A stretch of 64,000 nt of DNA from positions 1,860,001-1,924,000 of the forward strand of contig NZ_CP029255.1 of NCBI RefSeq assembly GCF_003122385.1, in the 5' to 3' direction. Below are positions 47,731 to 56,940 of the stretch, in pieces. Made by a program: the position numbers and the translations under genes. The notes beneath the pieces are model-generated. The model saw only the letters and a list, made by a program, of their open reading frames with translations. It was not told the DNA's origin and did no database searches. The stretch is from Flavobacterium crocinum (GTDB lineage: Bacteria > Bacteroidota > Bacteroidia > Flavobacteriales > Flavobacteriaceae). The number at the start of each line of letters is the position of its first letter. The first letter of the stretch is position 1.

Positions 47731-49458
47731 TTATTTTCTTAGATATTTTTTTGCTCTTTCTTTAAAGAGTTCTGTTTTTTTTGAAGGAATTTTTATTGGT
47801 AGTGAAAGTATTTCCTGGGCTATTTCTCTTGCCTTTTCTTTTTGATTTGTTTTTAGATAGAGATCAAATAAATCCATTCTTGCATCAAACCTGTACGGTT
47901 CTACATTTTTATTGTAAATGTAAATTTTCTCCGCTTTTGCAAAGTTCCCCATTCTTTCAAAAAGCTTTGCCAGCTTTTTCCCCAAGCTCGGTTTTCCAGA
48001 TTGTTTAAAACCGCTTGTCAAATAACCGATTCCCACATTCGTATAATTGTTTTTAAAAAAAATGATGCCTGCAATAAAAAGTTGTTCTCCATTTGCATCA
48101 ATTTTTGAAACATAATTCTCTGTTTTTTTTAGACTAAAAACTTTTTCTTTATTATAAATCTCTTTCAATTTATATTCTGCATTTAATCTTAAAACAATAA
48201 TGGTTGAGAATGTAACCAGGAAAATAAAAGAGATAAGTGTAAATAAATTATTTTGTTTTAGAGAAAAAACAGACTTGGTTTTTGTTTCGTTAATAATAAA
48301 CACAGCGAAAACACAACCTAAAACCACAAATAATGGTAGAGGCAGAATCGTATTTGTAAAGGAAAAAATGATGATGCAAAGAACCACGGAACTACGTGTT
48401 TTTGTAGTGTTGCTATTTACTTTACTAAACAGCATTATAATAAAAATGAAAAAGACTGTAATCCACAGTATTCCTAATTCATAGCTTAATTCTAAAAAAT
48501 CATTATTTGCGTTGTAAATATAACCTGCATTTCGCATCTCCTCCCAGGATCTTTCAACTGTAAAGTAATCTGCCTTTGCTAGATTATATCGTAACGAAAA
48601 TGAATCAAAACCATAACCTGTAAAGAATCGATTTTCAAGCTGTGCTAATGATTGTTTGATAATAAAAAACCTTCCTGAAACTGACTCTGATTTAGATCTA
48701 TTAATATTCCATACTACTGCAAGCAAACTAACCAGAATAGCAAAAGTATATAGAGCTTTCTTAAAAATGTTAGATTCTTTATTGCCTTTTTTAAAATTAA
48801 TAATATTAAATAGGATCGCAATAAACAGCGCAGTGTATGCTCCTCTGCATTTGGTTAAATATAAGCTGTAAATCAAAATAACAAAGCAGATGTAAAATAG
48901 TATTTTGCTAAGTAGCGAATTATTCGATTTAATTAATTCAATCAAACTTAAAATGCCAATAGCAAGAAATAGCGCTAAATGGTTGGGAGAGTAAAATAAT
49001 CCTGTGACCTGAAAGTATTCATTTGCAGATGATACTAATTGAATTTTTTGAAGTATTGCTATTACAGCATTCAGCATAGCCGCGAAAAATAGCAGCTGAA
49101 ATACCGTTTTTGTGATTCCTAAAATGGTGTTTTTATCATGTAGAGATTGCCTTAAGATTATGTATAGCAACAAATAGGCGATTATATTCCAAACTTTTAA
49201 GTTAAAAACTTTTGCATTAGACAGATATATAAAATTCCATAACCCCATACAAAATAAGATAAATACACAAATATCAAATCTATTTATTATCCATTTCCTA
49301 TTCCTTTCCTGAAACAAAAAGGCTAGGCTTCCTGCAGCGATAACAAACAGCCAGTAAATATATTTCCCATTTAAAAATGGCAGAGTGCCTAAACTGAATC
49401 TTATCATTAATGAGAACAGCAAAAGTGCTGCAAAAATAAAGAGTTGTTTTTTTTTCAT
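47731..49458 (-). CDS. O-antigen ligase / Wzy-like membrane protein with C-terminal TPR-like region
   Basis: The 575-residue protein has about eleven hydrophobic segments and the pattern of the O-antigen ligase/polymerase family: a periplasmic loop with GRFFIIKQSLAQLENRFFTGYGFDSF. The last 130 residues or so are soluble with helical TPR-like periodicity (KAEKIYIYNKNVEPYRFDARMDLFDLYLKTNQ). Members join or polymerise surface glycans, or glycosylate proteins. No glycan-synthesis genes are adjacent, so the substrate is unknown. It is transcribed against the oxidase block. Confidence 0.8.
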   Translation of the reverse strand: MKKKQLFIFAALLLFSLMIRFSLGTLPFLNGKYIYWLFVIAAGSLAFLFQERNRKWIINRFDICVFILFCMGLWNFIYLSNAKVFNLKVWNIIAYLLLYIILRQSLHDKNTILGITKTVFQLLFFAAMLNAVIAILQKIQLVSSANEYFQVTGLFYSPNHLALFLAIGILSLIELIKSNNSLLSKILFYICFVILIYSLYLTKCRGAYTALFIAILFNIINFKKGNKESNIFKKALYTFAILVSLLAVVWNINRSKSESVSGRFFIIKQSLAQLENRFFTGYGFDSFSLRYNLAKADYFTVERSWEEMRNAGYIYNANNDFLELSYELGILWITVFFIFIIMLFSKVNSNTTKTRSSVVLCIIIFSFTNTILPLPLFVVLGCVFAVFIINETKTKSVFSLKQNNLFTLISFIFLVTFSTIIVLRLNAEYKLKEIYNKEKVFSLKKTENYVSKIDANGEQLFIAGIIFFKNNYTNVGIGYLTSGFKQSGKPSLGKKLAKLFERMGNFAKAEKIYIYNKNVEPYRFDARMDLFDLYLKTNQKEKAREIAQEILSLPIKIPSKKTELFKERAKKYLRK

Positions 49459-49495
49459 TTTGCTGTAATTAAGTAACCTATTATTGCATAATTTT

Positions 49496-49503
49496 CAAAT
49501 TTA
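49496..49503 (-). promoter_or_regulatory. Possible -7 box for the minus-strand ligase gene
   Basis: Read on the minus strand this is TAAATTTG, a TAnnTTTG match about 38 bases upstream of the start at 49458. The -33 element is not evident. Confidence 0.35.
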
Positions 49504-49571
49504 ACAATTTTAAATTCTTTTTCTTACATATTTTAACTATAATTGTCAGTCAATACTTATTTTTTTAGACA

Positions 49572-51101
49572 ATGAAATTGTATCTGACATCTCTACTTTT
49601 AGTGTATTCTACTTTGTTTTCTCAATCGATTTCGGATTTAAGATTGAAAAAAAATAAGTTGGAAACGGCATTGTTTGAACGTTATAAATCTGAAATTGAA
49701 AAGAAAGAGGCTGCAAAGTTTCTAATTGATAATTTAGAAATTCATTATAGTGAAAACTATAACTGGATTGACAAGCAAAACAAAAAAGTTGATTTTAACG
49801 AATTAAACTATTCCGATTTTAAACGGGCGGAGCAGGTATTTAAAAAACTGCAAGATAGTGTCAAGCTAAAACCAAAAACATATCAGGTCAAAGATATTGA
49901 TGTAATTACACCTGAATTTCTTATTAAAAATATTGACCAAGCTTTTCAGGTTTGGAAAAATAATCCTTGGTCGCATTCTTACAATTTTAAAACCTTTTGC
50001 GAATACATTCTTCCTTATAGAAGTTTAACAGAACCATTGGAAGATTGGAGAAGTGAATATTTGCAGTTGGTTGCTCAGGCATCATTGAAGGCAAAAAATG
50101 TGAACCAGCCTGTTGATGTAGCTACCCAAACTATTCTAGAACTCAAAAATTTCAGATTTTTGGACAGCCGCCCAGATCCAATTCCGTACTTAAGTCCTAA
50201 ACAATTACTTTTTAGAAGAGAGGGTGCTTGCAACGATTTGGCAAATCTTACATTGCTTGCCTGTAGGTCTATGGGGCTTGCCGTTACATTTGACTTTACG
50301 CCAGAATACGGAGCCTCGTCAAAAAGGCATTTTTGGGATACTGTTATTGATGAAAATGGCAAACACATTCCGTTTAACGGAAATTGTTTCGGTAATCCAC
50401 AAGGGCTTCCTTATGCCTATAATGCTACAGAAAAAAGACTGGCAAAAGTGTTCAGGAAAACTTTTTCGATTCAACAAAGTTCCCTTGCCGCAATAAAAGA
50501 TACAGCAGTAATTCCTAATGGATTTTTAAGAGAAAAAAATATACTCGATGTGACAGAAGAATATGTTGCAACAGGTAAAATTAGTTATCCAATAAATCCG
50601 GAAAGCAAAAATACAACAGCTTATTTAAATGTTTTCAATCTTGCAAAATGGAGAGTAATCGATTGGGGACAGAAAAAAAGTAATACAATCGAATTTCAAA
50701 ATTTAGGAAGCAATATAGTATATCTGCCAAGTTTTTACGATCCAGCATCAAAAAAGATGAGTTATGCAAAATATCCTGTACTTCTTGATAGTAATGCAAA
50801 ACAGCAAATACTCAACCCTAATTACAATAAGACCTTTTCCTATAACCTAACAAGGGACAAAAACAAAAAAGGACCAGGACTTGATTTCAATTCGTTTGAA
50901 GTTTTTGAAAATGAAGTTTTTTCGCTTTATGTATGGGACAATGGCTGGAAAAAATTGGAAGAAGCTAAAGCAGAAAAAGATTTTATAAAGTTTTCTAAAA
51001 TTCCAGACAATGGACTCTTTCTTACGCTCTGTCCTAAAAGCAATGGCTACGAACGCATTTTTAGAATAAACAGTAATACAAAACAAGTAGAATGGTATTA
51101 A
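49572..51101 (+). CDS. Secreted transglutaminase-like protein
   Basis: The 509-residue protein has a signal peptide (about 1-18) and a transglutaminase-core segment: Cys220 in REGACNDLANLTLLACRSMGL and His253 in KRHFWDTVIDENG. Where papain-like transglutaminases have the third residue, Asp, the sequence reads PFNG (Asn269), so activity is uncertain. The C-terminal half (about 330-509) is a beta-rich domain of unknown role. It has no type IX sorting domain and no lipobox, so it is probably periplasmic. It is the first of ten same-strand genes up to 58262. Confidence 0.75.
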   Translation: MKLYLTSLLLVYSTLFSQSISDLRLKKNKLETALFERYKSEIEKKEAAKFLIDNLEIHYSENYNWIDKQNKKVDFNELNYSDFKRAEQVFKKLQDSVKLKPKTYQVKDIDVITPEFLIKNIDQAFQVWKNNPWSHSYNFKTFCEYILPYRSLTEPLEDWRSEYLQLVAQASLKAKNVNQPVDVATQTILELKNFRFLDSRPDPIPYLSPKQLLFRREGACNDLANLTLLACRSMGLAVTFDFTPEYGASSKRHFWDTVIDENGKHIPFNGNCFGNPQGLPYAYNATEKRLAKVFRKTFSIQQSSLAAIKDTAVIPNGFLREKNILDVTEEYVATGKISYPINPESKNTTAYLNVFNLAKWRVIDWGQKKSNTIEFQNLGSNIVYLPSFYDPASKKMSYAKYPVLLDSNAKQQILNPNYNKTFSYNLTRDKNKKGPGLDFNSFEVFENEVFSLYVWDNGWKKLEEAKAEKDFIKFSKIPDNGLFLTLCPKSNGYERIFRINSNTKQVEWY

Positions 51102-51124
51102 AAAGAAACGCTCTTAAAAAATAA

Positions 51125-51766
51125 ATGATGAAGACAAAATTATTTCAAACCCTGACAATACTTCTTTTTGTAAACGGAATAGTGGCACAAAATTATACGC
51201 AGCCCAAAAACGATACAAAAGAAAGATTCTATGAAAATGCAAAAAAAGCAGGAATGACAGAAACTAAGACAGAAGAGCTTTTAAAAATAATAGACGACAG
51301 AAACAAGGTTTTAAAAGATCTGGATACTAAAAAGAAACAGGCAGATGCCCCTTACAGTATTCAAGACCCTGGCACGCTTTATAACTTTAAAATTAATAGT
51401 GCCAGAACTTATTATGCAAAAAAAATAAGCACACTTCTAACCTATAAAGAATATGCTGAATTTACAGCTGACGATTATAAAAAAGAAGCAAATGAAAATG
51501 CAAAAATAGAATATGAGCAATTGATTAATAACAATACCACCTTAACAGAAAAACAAAGAAAGGAATTGTATTTATTGATCTATAACTATCATTTAAACCA
51601 GTTTTTAACAACGGCTTATTACAGTTTTGATAAAACCGAGCAGAAACCAAAACTAGGCATCTTGCGCTTCACTTTTGAAAAAGAGTTTAAGAAAAGATGT
51701 AAAGAGTATAATATAAAAATCCAAGCGCCGAGTGGAGAGAATACCAATGGTTTCGAATGGAACTAA
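51125..51766 (+). CDS. Secreted helical protein of unknown function
   Basis: The 213-residue product has a signal peptide ending near residue 21 (GIVAQ) and is otherwise a mostly helical, Lys- and Glu-rich protein. I do not recognise a domain. An ATG three bases downstream (51128) is an alternative start. It follows the transglutaminase-like gene by 23 bases and is probably in the same operon. Confidence 0.75.
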   Translation: MMKTKLFQTLTILLFVNGIVAQNYTQPKNDTKERFYENAKKAGMTETKTEELLKIIDDRNKVLKDLDTKKKQADAPYSIQDPGTLYNFKINSARTYYAKKISTLLTYKEYAEFTADDYKKEANENAKIEYEQLINNNTTLTEKQRKELYLLIYNYHLNQFLTTAYYSFDKTEQKPKLGILRFTFEKEFKKRCKEYNIKIQAPSGENTNGFEWN

Positions 51767-51831
51767 AATGAACTAGACAAAAATCCAAAAACATACTAAC
51801 TATATCATTAACCAATTAATTTAATACAGCG

Positions 51832-53292
51832 ATGAAGAAAAAATTTACATTTATTTTTTTATGTACTGTTCTCTTTGCCTCGGCACAAATGAACTGTGAA
51901 GAAAAGCTTGAAAAAGCGAGGAAAATCCTGGACGACAAAAAACTGTATAAAAATTACGAAAGCCTGTTTCAGGATATGATTGTTTGTGCAGAAAATGGTG
52001 AACCATTGGCGCAGAACTATGCAGGTCTTATGTATGTATACGGTTTGGGCGTGGCAAAAGACGAATCTAAAGGTTTTGCTTATGTCGAAAAAGCGGCAAA
52101 AAGTGGCAATGCTGTAGGCGAGTACAATCTTGGGAAACTGTACAGTGAAGGGCGTGGCTGTACACTTGACATGAACAAAGCTGTTGAGTGGTACAAAAAA
52201 GCAATAAGCCAAAACAACCAGCGTGCAGCTTATAATTTAGGCTATATGTATCTAAAAGGTTTTGGCGTACCGCAAGACTACAGCCAAGCGGTATCATGGT
52301 TTCAGAAAAGTAATTATGCCATGGCAAAACACTGGTTGGGCGTTTGTTATTATTTAGGTTACGGTGTTTCCCAGAATACAGAAAAGGCATTAGAATACCT
52401 GTATGGAAACACAACGCCAAATAGTGTGGCCTTTTTAAAAAATATCGAAAACGAAAAACGTAGCAAGGTTTTAAGTCAAACAGAAAATGCGATTGATGAA
52501 GCCAATAAGGGCACTAAAAAAATTGAGTCTGAATTGATTGCTGAAAGCAGGGAAATTATAATTGCTGACGAAACACAAAACCAAAAAATAAAACCCAAAA
52601 ACATATTGGGAGAATGGACAGGCCGTTACATAGAATACGATTGGTCTGGAACAACTCCATTACGAGTGTTGCCTATAAATATCAGTTTCAGCAAAAAGGA
52701 TAAAGAAGCCTTAAAAACCCATATAGACTTTAACGGACAAACTTTTTACGAAACCGTATCGCTACAAGAAAATACATTGTTGGTGAACAATTTTAAATTT
52801 AAGCAGGAACAACTGTATGCACACGATTTTAAAAACGACAAATTAGAGTATGATGTTTTAGGAATGAGTCTAAGCCAGAAAAGTTATAACAATATACCTT
52901 ACCTGCTTGTAGATGTAAATAGTTTTATAGATTATTGGAGAGAACCTGGTCCTCCAATTACTATGGTATTAAGACCCAAAAATACTCTTTCAGGTTTTGA
53001 TGATGAAGCGCTATTGTTGGCACTGGCGTCGCAGAAAACAGATTTTATTAAAGTATATCCTGTACCTTTTAATGAGCAGCTTTATGTGGCTTTTGATCTT
53101 GCAGCACCTGCCAAAATAGATCTGAAACTAGTTAATACAGCCACTGCACAAACTGTAAAAACAGCCACAGCCAACCTAGAAGCAGGAACACAATCTTTTA
53201 CTTTGGATACAAATAATCTGCCAATAGGAATTTATATAGTGCAGATACAAGAGAACCAAAAAGTACACACCAAAACCATTATAAAACAATAA
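51832..53292 (+). CDS. Sel1-repeat protein with type A T9SS sorting domain
   Basis: The 486-residue protein has a signal peptide ending near residue 19 (ASAQ) and about four Sel1-like repeats (residues 55-195; for example YNLGKLYSEGRG and YNLGYMYLKGFGV). A beta-rich middle part follows, then a C-terminal type A sorting domain at about 404-486 (KVYPVPFNEQLYVAF...LPIGIYIVQI). It should be exported through SprA and either released or attached to the surface. Sel1 repeats mediate protein contacts. The next gene starts 3 bases after the stop, so the two proteins may act together. Confidence 0.85.
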   Translation: MKKKFTFIFLCTVLFASAQMNCEEKLEKARKILDDKKLYKNYESLFQDMIVCAENGEPLAQNYAGLMYVYGLGVAKDESKGFAYVEKAAKSGNAVGEYNLGKLYSEGRGCTLDMNKAVEWYKKAISQNNQRAAYNLGYMYLKGFGVPQDYSQAVSWFQKSNYAMAKHWLGVCYYLGYGVSQNTEKALEYLYGNTTPNSVAFLKNIENEKRSKVLSQTENAIDEANKGTKKIESELIAESREIIIADETQNQKIKPKNILGEWTGRYIEYDWSGTTPLRVLPINISFSKKDKEALKTHIDFNGQTFYETVSLQENTLLVNNFKFKQEQLYAHDFKNDKLEYDVLGMSLSQKSYNNIPYLLVDVNSFIDYWREPGPPITMVLRPKNTLSGFDDEALLLALASQKTDFIKVYPVPFNEQLYVAFDLAAPAKIDLKLVNTATAQTVKTATANLEAGTQSFTLDTNNLPIGIYIVQIQENQKVHTKTIIKQ

Positions 53293-53295
53293 GCC

Positions 53296-54711
53296 ATGAG
53301 AGAATTTTTTAAGCGAAATAATATATTCTTCTTCTTATTCATTCTATTGTTTCTTTTTAGTAACAGAATGAGTGCCCAAAATAGTGAGACCGATGGTGGT
53401 TTTGACTGGGATGGGATGAACGAACTAGATAATCTAGATCTCTGGGCAGATAACGGAGGATATGACGATTCCTGGGATCACGCTTCGTTATATTGGGATA
53501 CAGAACCAAATGACTACGGCTCAAATTACGACGATTATTATGAACCCTATGATTGGAGAGATAACAATAATAATCATAATGACCAAGATACTCGAAGAGA
53601 CCAAGAGCCTGCTAAAGAGCCCGAATCAAAAATTGTTTTAACCAAAACAGTACTGCCTGGAGAAACCCATGTACAGGAAGTCAAGGTTATTAGGGATCCC
53701 GAAACCAGTGCAGAGAAAAAAGTAATAGACCTCACGGTTAATGGAGAAAAAGTAGGAACGATTACGTTTTCTGACCCTATAATAGATGTCAATGGAGTAG
53801 ATATTTATTCTAAAATGACTATAGAAGTTTTTCCCGAATGTCCTATAGCCATAACGACTATTACATTTGACAGTCCAGAAACCTCAAGATACGATGATAC
53901 GAAAGACAGCATCAACGGCAATCTAGAGAATGCTATAGTAAATTTGAGTTTGTACAAAGATTATGGTATTATCGATTTTACCTCGCCAATAAACGAAAAA
54001 GAAAATATTGTGATTACAGGAAGTACTGATGCTGTGCCAAATTATCTAAAAATAAAAAAAGACCCTTGCGCAGTAGCAAAAGAACTCAATGTTATAGGAG
54101 CCAATCCGGTCTTTAAAAAAGCGGTACAGGATATAAGGGATACGCCGGATTTTTATAAAAAGGAATATAGTATTCCTCTAGGTATAAATAACAGCTCACA
54201 GATTTACGCTGGAGAAATAAACTCAACAGGTACATTAACAGGAGTAGAAGTAAAACATTATTCTGTACAAAATTTTTTTCTAGATCTGCACAATCATCCT
54301 AGTTTATTTTCACATTCTCCAGGTGATATCTATAATAGAATTGTCTTAAGTAAAATGTACCCAAATTATAATGGAGGTATTGTTCTGACAGATACTGAAG
54401 TCTATGCGGCAGTAGTGACAGATTTAGCAGCAGCTCAAAATTTTGCATCGAAATATATAATTATATCAACATCTGATAACAAAATTTCTTATACTGAATC
54501 CGTACAAGAAGAAATTTCTTCTGCATGGAGTAAAATGGATACATATCTTACCGAAGGTCAAACAAAAGCAAAACAAATTGTATTGAGTAAATATAACGCT
54601 GGCATAACTTTTTTTAAACAAAATAATGAGGGAACCTTCTATCCGCTGATAACTAAACAAACTAAACAGCCTAATGGCCGAGTAACCTATTCATTAATTC
54701 CTTGTATATAA
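53296..54711 (+). CDS. Secreted protein with acidic region and C-terminal JAB/JAMM-like domain; possible effector
   Basis: The 471-residue protein has a signal peptide (about 1-27), then a low-complexity region of Asp, Asn, Trp and Tyr (about 30-105), a beta-rich middle, and from about residue 256 a segment starting DPCAVAKELN. Residues 332-344 read HNHPSLFSHSPGD, which fits the JAMM metallopeptidase signature HxHP...SxxD; Glu307 or Glu318 could supply the upstream acid. Domains with this motif occur at the C-terminus of some polymorphic toxins and phage-like proteins. It lacks a recognisable type IX sorting domain. The small paralogous genes that follow could be immunity or partner proteins. 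The effector role is inference. Confidence 0.65.
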   Translation: MREFFKRNNIFFFLFILLFLFSNRMSAQNSETDGGFDWDGMNELDNLDLWADNGGYDDSWDHASLYWDTEPNDYGSNYDDYYEPYDWRDNNNNHNDQDTRRDQEPAKEPESKIVLTKTVLPGETHVQEVKVIRDPETSAEKKVIDLTVNGEKVGTITFSDPIIDVNGVDIYSKMTIEVFPECPIAITTITFDSPETSRYDDTKDSINGNLENAIVNLSLYKDYGIIDFTSPINEKENIVITGSTDAVPNYLKIKKDPCAVAKELNVIGANPVFKKAVQDIRDTPDFYKKEYSIPLGINNSSQIYAGEINSTGTLTGVEVKHYSVQNFFLDLHNHPSLFSHSPGDIYNRIVLSKMYPNYNGGIVLTDTEVYAAVVTDLAAAQNFASKYIIISTSDNKISYTESVQEEISSAWSKMDTYLTEGQTKAKQIVLSKYNAGITFFKQNNEGTFYPLITKQTKQPNGRVTYSLIPCI

Positions 54712-54720
54712 TTTAAAATC

Positions 54721-55143
54721 ATGAAAAATATAATAAAATTTTTTGTTGTCTCATATTTATTATTAATTAATGACGCAAATTCACAACAGATGGTTCAAAA
54801 TATAAATGATGTTTATAAACTAAAAGAAAATAAAACTTTATTTATAGATAGGCCATTAAAGGACTTATTAAAAGAAATTAGACCCGAGATAAAAACGGCT
54901 CACGTATTTAATGAAGACTACTTTGTTTTCATCTTTAAATTTACAACAATAGAGCAACAAAGGCAAGATCAAGGTTCATTTTTAGAACGTGTTGCTCTCT
55001 TTGTTTATGTAAAAGATTCTATTCCATGGGGATGGAAAGAAAAGCCGAAAGGAACTGAATTAAATTGGACATCTGATGATGTCCAAAAATTTGGAAATTT
55101 TATTGTGACAAATGTAAGTGTAGTCTATCCAAAGCAAGATTAA
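54721..55143 (+). CDS. Small secreted protein, tandem family copy 1
   Basis: The 140-residue product has a signal peptide (about 1-21). It shares with the next two genes the blocks KPLKDLLKEIRPEIK-like (here RPLKDLLKEIRPEIK), LFVYVKD and a W.....P.....W..DDV.KFG segment. I cannot match the family to a known domain. It starts 9 bases after the JAB-like gene. It is more diverged from the other two copies than they are from each other. Confidence 0.8.
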   Translation: MKNIIKFFVVSYLLLINDANSQQMVQNINDVYKLKENKTLFIDRPLKDLLKEIRPEIKTAHVFNEDYFVFIFKFTTIEQQRQDQGSFLERVALFVYVKDSIPWGWKEKPKGTELNWTSDDVQKFGNFIVTNVSVVYPKQD

Positions 55144-55148
55144 ACTGT

Positions 55149-55556
55149 ATGAAAAATTTATTTAAAATTATCATTTTATGCCTACTTTTTTGTTATTCCA
55201 GTTATGCTCAACAATTAGTAGAAAATACGAAAGACATGTCTCTATTAAAAGAAAATGAGTTTCTATTTGTTAATAAACCTTTAAAAGATTTGTTGAAAGA
55301 GATTAGACCTGAAATTAAGACGGTTTTTGTTATTGATAGATACTTTTGTTTTAACTTCAGAACTTTAGACGAATTTAAAAAAGATGAAGGAAGTATAGAT
55401 GATTCTGTTATGCTTTTTGTGTATGTAAAAGATTTTATTGAATGGAAATGGGAAAATCGTCCAAAAAATACAGAAACAGTTTGGAGCAAAGAAGATGTCG
55501 AAAAATATGGCGGATTGCAAGTTGCTCGTATAGAAATTATTAACGGTAAGGATTGA
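55149..55556 (+). CDS. Small secreted protein, tandem family copy 2
   Basis: The 135-residue product has a signal peptide (about 1-20, SSYAQ) and the family blocks KPLKDLLKEIRPEIK, LFVYVKDFIEWKWENRP and W.KEDVEKYG. It starts 5 bases after copy 1. Function is unknown; the copies differ most in the middle, around residues 58-80. Confidence 0.8.
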   Translation: MKNLFKIIILCLLFCYSSYAQQLVENTKDMSLLKENEFLFVNKPLKDLLKEIRPEIKTVFVIDRYFCFNFRTLDEFKKDEGSIDDSVMLFVYVKDFIEWKWENRPKNTETVWSKEDVEKYGGLQVARIEIINGKD

Positions 55557-55601
55557 TTTTGAAAATTTTCAAATGATCAAATTACCTTTTTGATTTATAA
55601 T

Positions 55602-56003
55602 ATGAAAACAATTATAAAACTTTTTACAATATTGTTTGCAATGCAAATGGTACACTCACAACAGTTAGTACAGAATATCGATGATATTAATAAGTTAAAA
55701 GAAAATGAAGCAATATTCATCAACAAGCCATTAAAAGATTTACTAAAAGAAATAAAACCAGAAATAAGAGGTGTTTTTGCACATAGTGATCCTTACTTTT
55801 TTAATTTTAAATTTATCACTAGAGAACAACGAATAAAGAAAGAAGGTAATAGAGTCTCTCTTTTTGTATATGTTCAAGATATGATTGATTGGAAATGGGA
55901 AAATAGACCAAAAGGCAAGGAAACAGTTTGGACTAAAGAAGATGCCGAGAAATACGGTAATATGATAGTTACTGGTATCAGTATTGTATATCCAAGAAAT
56001 TAA
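55602..56003 (+). CDS. Small secreted protein, tandem family copy 3
   Basis: This product of about 133 residues uses ATG 55602, which gives a clean signal peptide, in preference to the in-frame TTG at 55590. It has KPLKDLLKEIKPEIR, LFVYVQDMIDWKWENRP and W.KEDAEKYG. Of the three, copies 2 and 3 look closest. A hairpin at 56031-56050 follows. Confidence 0.8.
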   Translation: MKTIIKLFTILFAMQMVHSQQLVQNIDDINKLKENEAIFINKPLKDLLKEIKPEIRGVFAHSDPYFFNFKFITREQRIKKEGNRVSLFVYVQDMIDWKWENRPKGKETVWTKEDAEKYGNMIVTGISIVYPRN

Positions 56004-56027
56004 TAAAATACTTTTAATGTGTTAATT

Positions 56028-56060
56028 CTAGAGCCAGCTAAAATTGGCTCTGGAATTTTG
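56028..56060 (+). terminator. Weak hairpin after the triple family
   Basis: GAGCCA (56031-56036) and TGGCTC (56045-56050) form a 6-bp stem followed by a short T-rich stretch. It may give partial termination. Confidence 0.4.
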
Positions 56061-56160
56061 GGAATAGTTTTTAATAAAATACAAGTGTTATCATTGGCTC
56101 AGCATATTGATAAAGTCATCTTAGACAGACCAATTAACATTATTAAAAATCAAACAATTT

Positions 56161-56865
56161 ATGAAAAATTTTATTCTAATCTTCTTACCCTTTTTTATAT
56201 TAAAAGGCTTCGGGCAAAATAGTATTGAAGTTCCCAAGCCATTCAAAGAAATAATTACGCCAAGAGCTGGGAGTGATGAATGGTATAAATTAAACAATGC
56301 TAACAATGAATTTCAAGTTTCAATTACAGACGGAAAACTAGAAGTCTCAAAATATAATGCCAGCAAATCATGTGAAATCAAAACTCAGGATGGCAAAATT
56401 ATTGGAATAGATGTTGGGGAATGGGGAGGAATATTGTTTTTTGTACCAACAGAAAGTGCAAAAAAAAGTTTTGTTATAAAGGAGGGAAATATAAAATTTA
56501 TATTCAGCTACAAGGATAAAATCTATTTCATTGAAGGACTTACGCATATGATTATTAGTGAAGGGGCTTTATTTGAGCTTGATATTTCAGGTCCTACTAT
56601 CAGTTATAAAAGAATATTAGATTTTGATGACTCGCCAGAAGCCTTAACTATTTATCAGGATCAAATTTTTATTGCTGGGTATAAAAACTTTTATATTATC
56701 AACAATCTTAAAAAAGAAGTAATTTTTGAAAACACATTTTGGAGTTCTTTATATCCAAACTCAATTGCAGTATTTAATAACGAAAATGTTTTTGTTGGAA
56801 TGAGAGGTGGAATCGTAAAACTTGATCTTACTAAAAAAAGTTTAAACTTTTATAAAAACGATTAG
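56161..56865 (+). CDS. Secreted protein of unknown function, tandem duplicate 1
   Basis: The 234-residue product has a signal peptide ending near residue 19 (KGFGQ). The rest shows repeating beta-strand pairs (FSYKDKIYFIEG, YQDQIFIAGYKNFYIINN, FNNENVFVGMRGGIVKLDL) like blades of a propeller, but too few for a complete one. I do not recognise the family. The next gene is a close copy. Confidence 0.8.
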   Translation: MKNFILIFLPFFILKGFGQNSIEVPKPFKEIITPRAGSDEWYKLNNANNEFQVSITDGKLEVSKYNASKSCEIKTQDGKIIGIDVGEWGGILFFVPTESAKKSFVIKEGNIKFIFSYKDKIYFIEGLTHMIISEGALFELDISGPTISYKRILDFDDSPEALTIYQDQIFIAGYKNFYIINNLKKEVIFENTFWSSLYPNSIAVFNNENVFVGMRGGIVKLDLTKKSLNFYKND

Positions 56866-56940
56866 AGGAAAAATGCCTCTTCGGCTAAAATAATGGAATT
56901 CTAATGAAATACAAGCATAAACATTAAAATACTATTTTTT

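Noticed and set aside
56019..56222. A 67-codon open frame
   Set aside because: It overlaps the terminator-like hairpin and the start of the following gene in another frame; no promoter or homology is apparent.
56864..56880. AGAGG/CCTCT hairpin between the tandem duplicates as a terminator
   Set aside because: The stem is only 5 bp and no T run follows.
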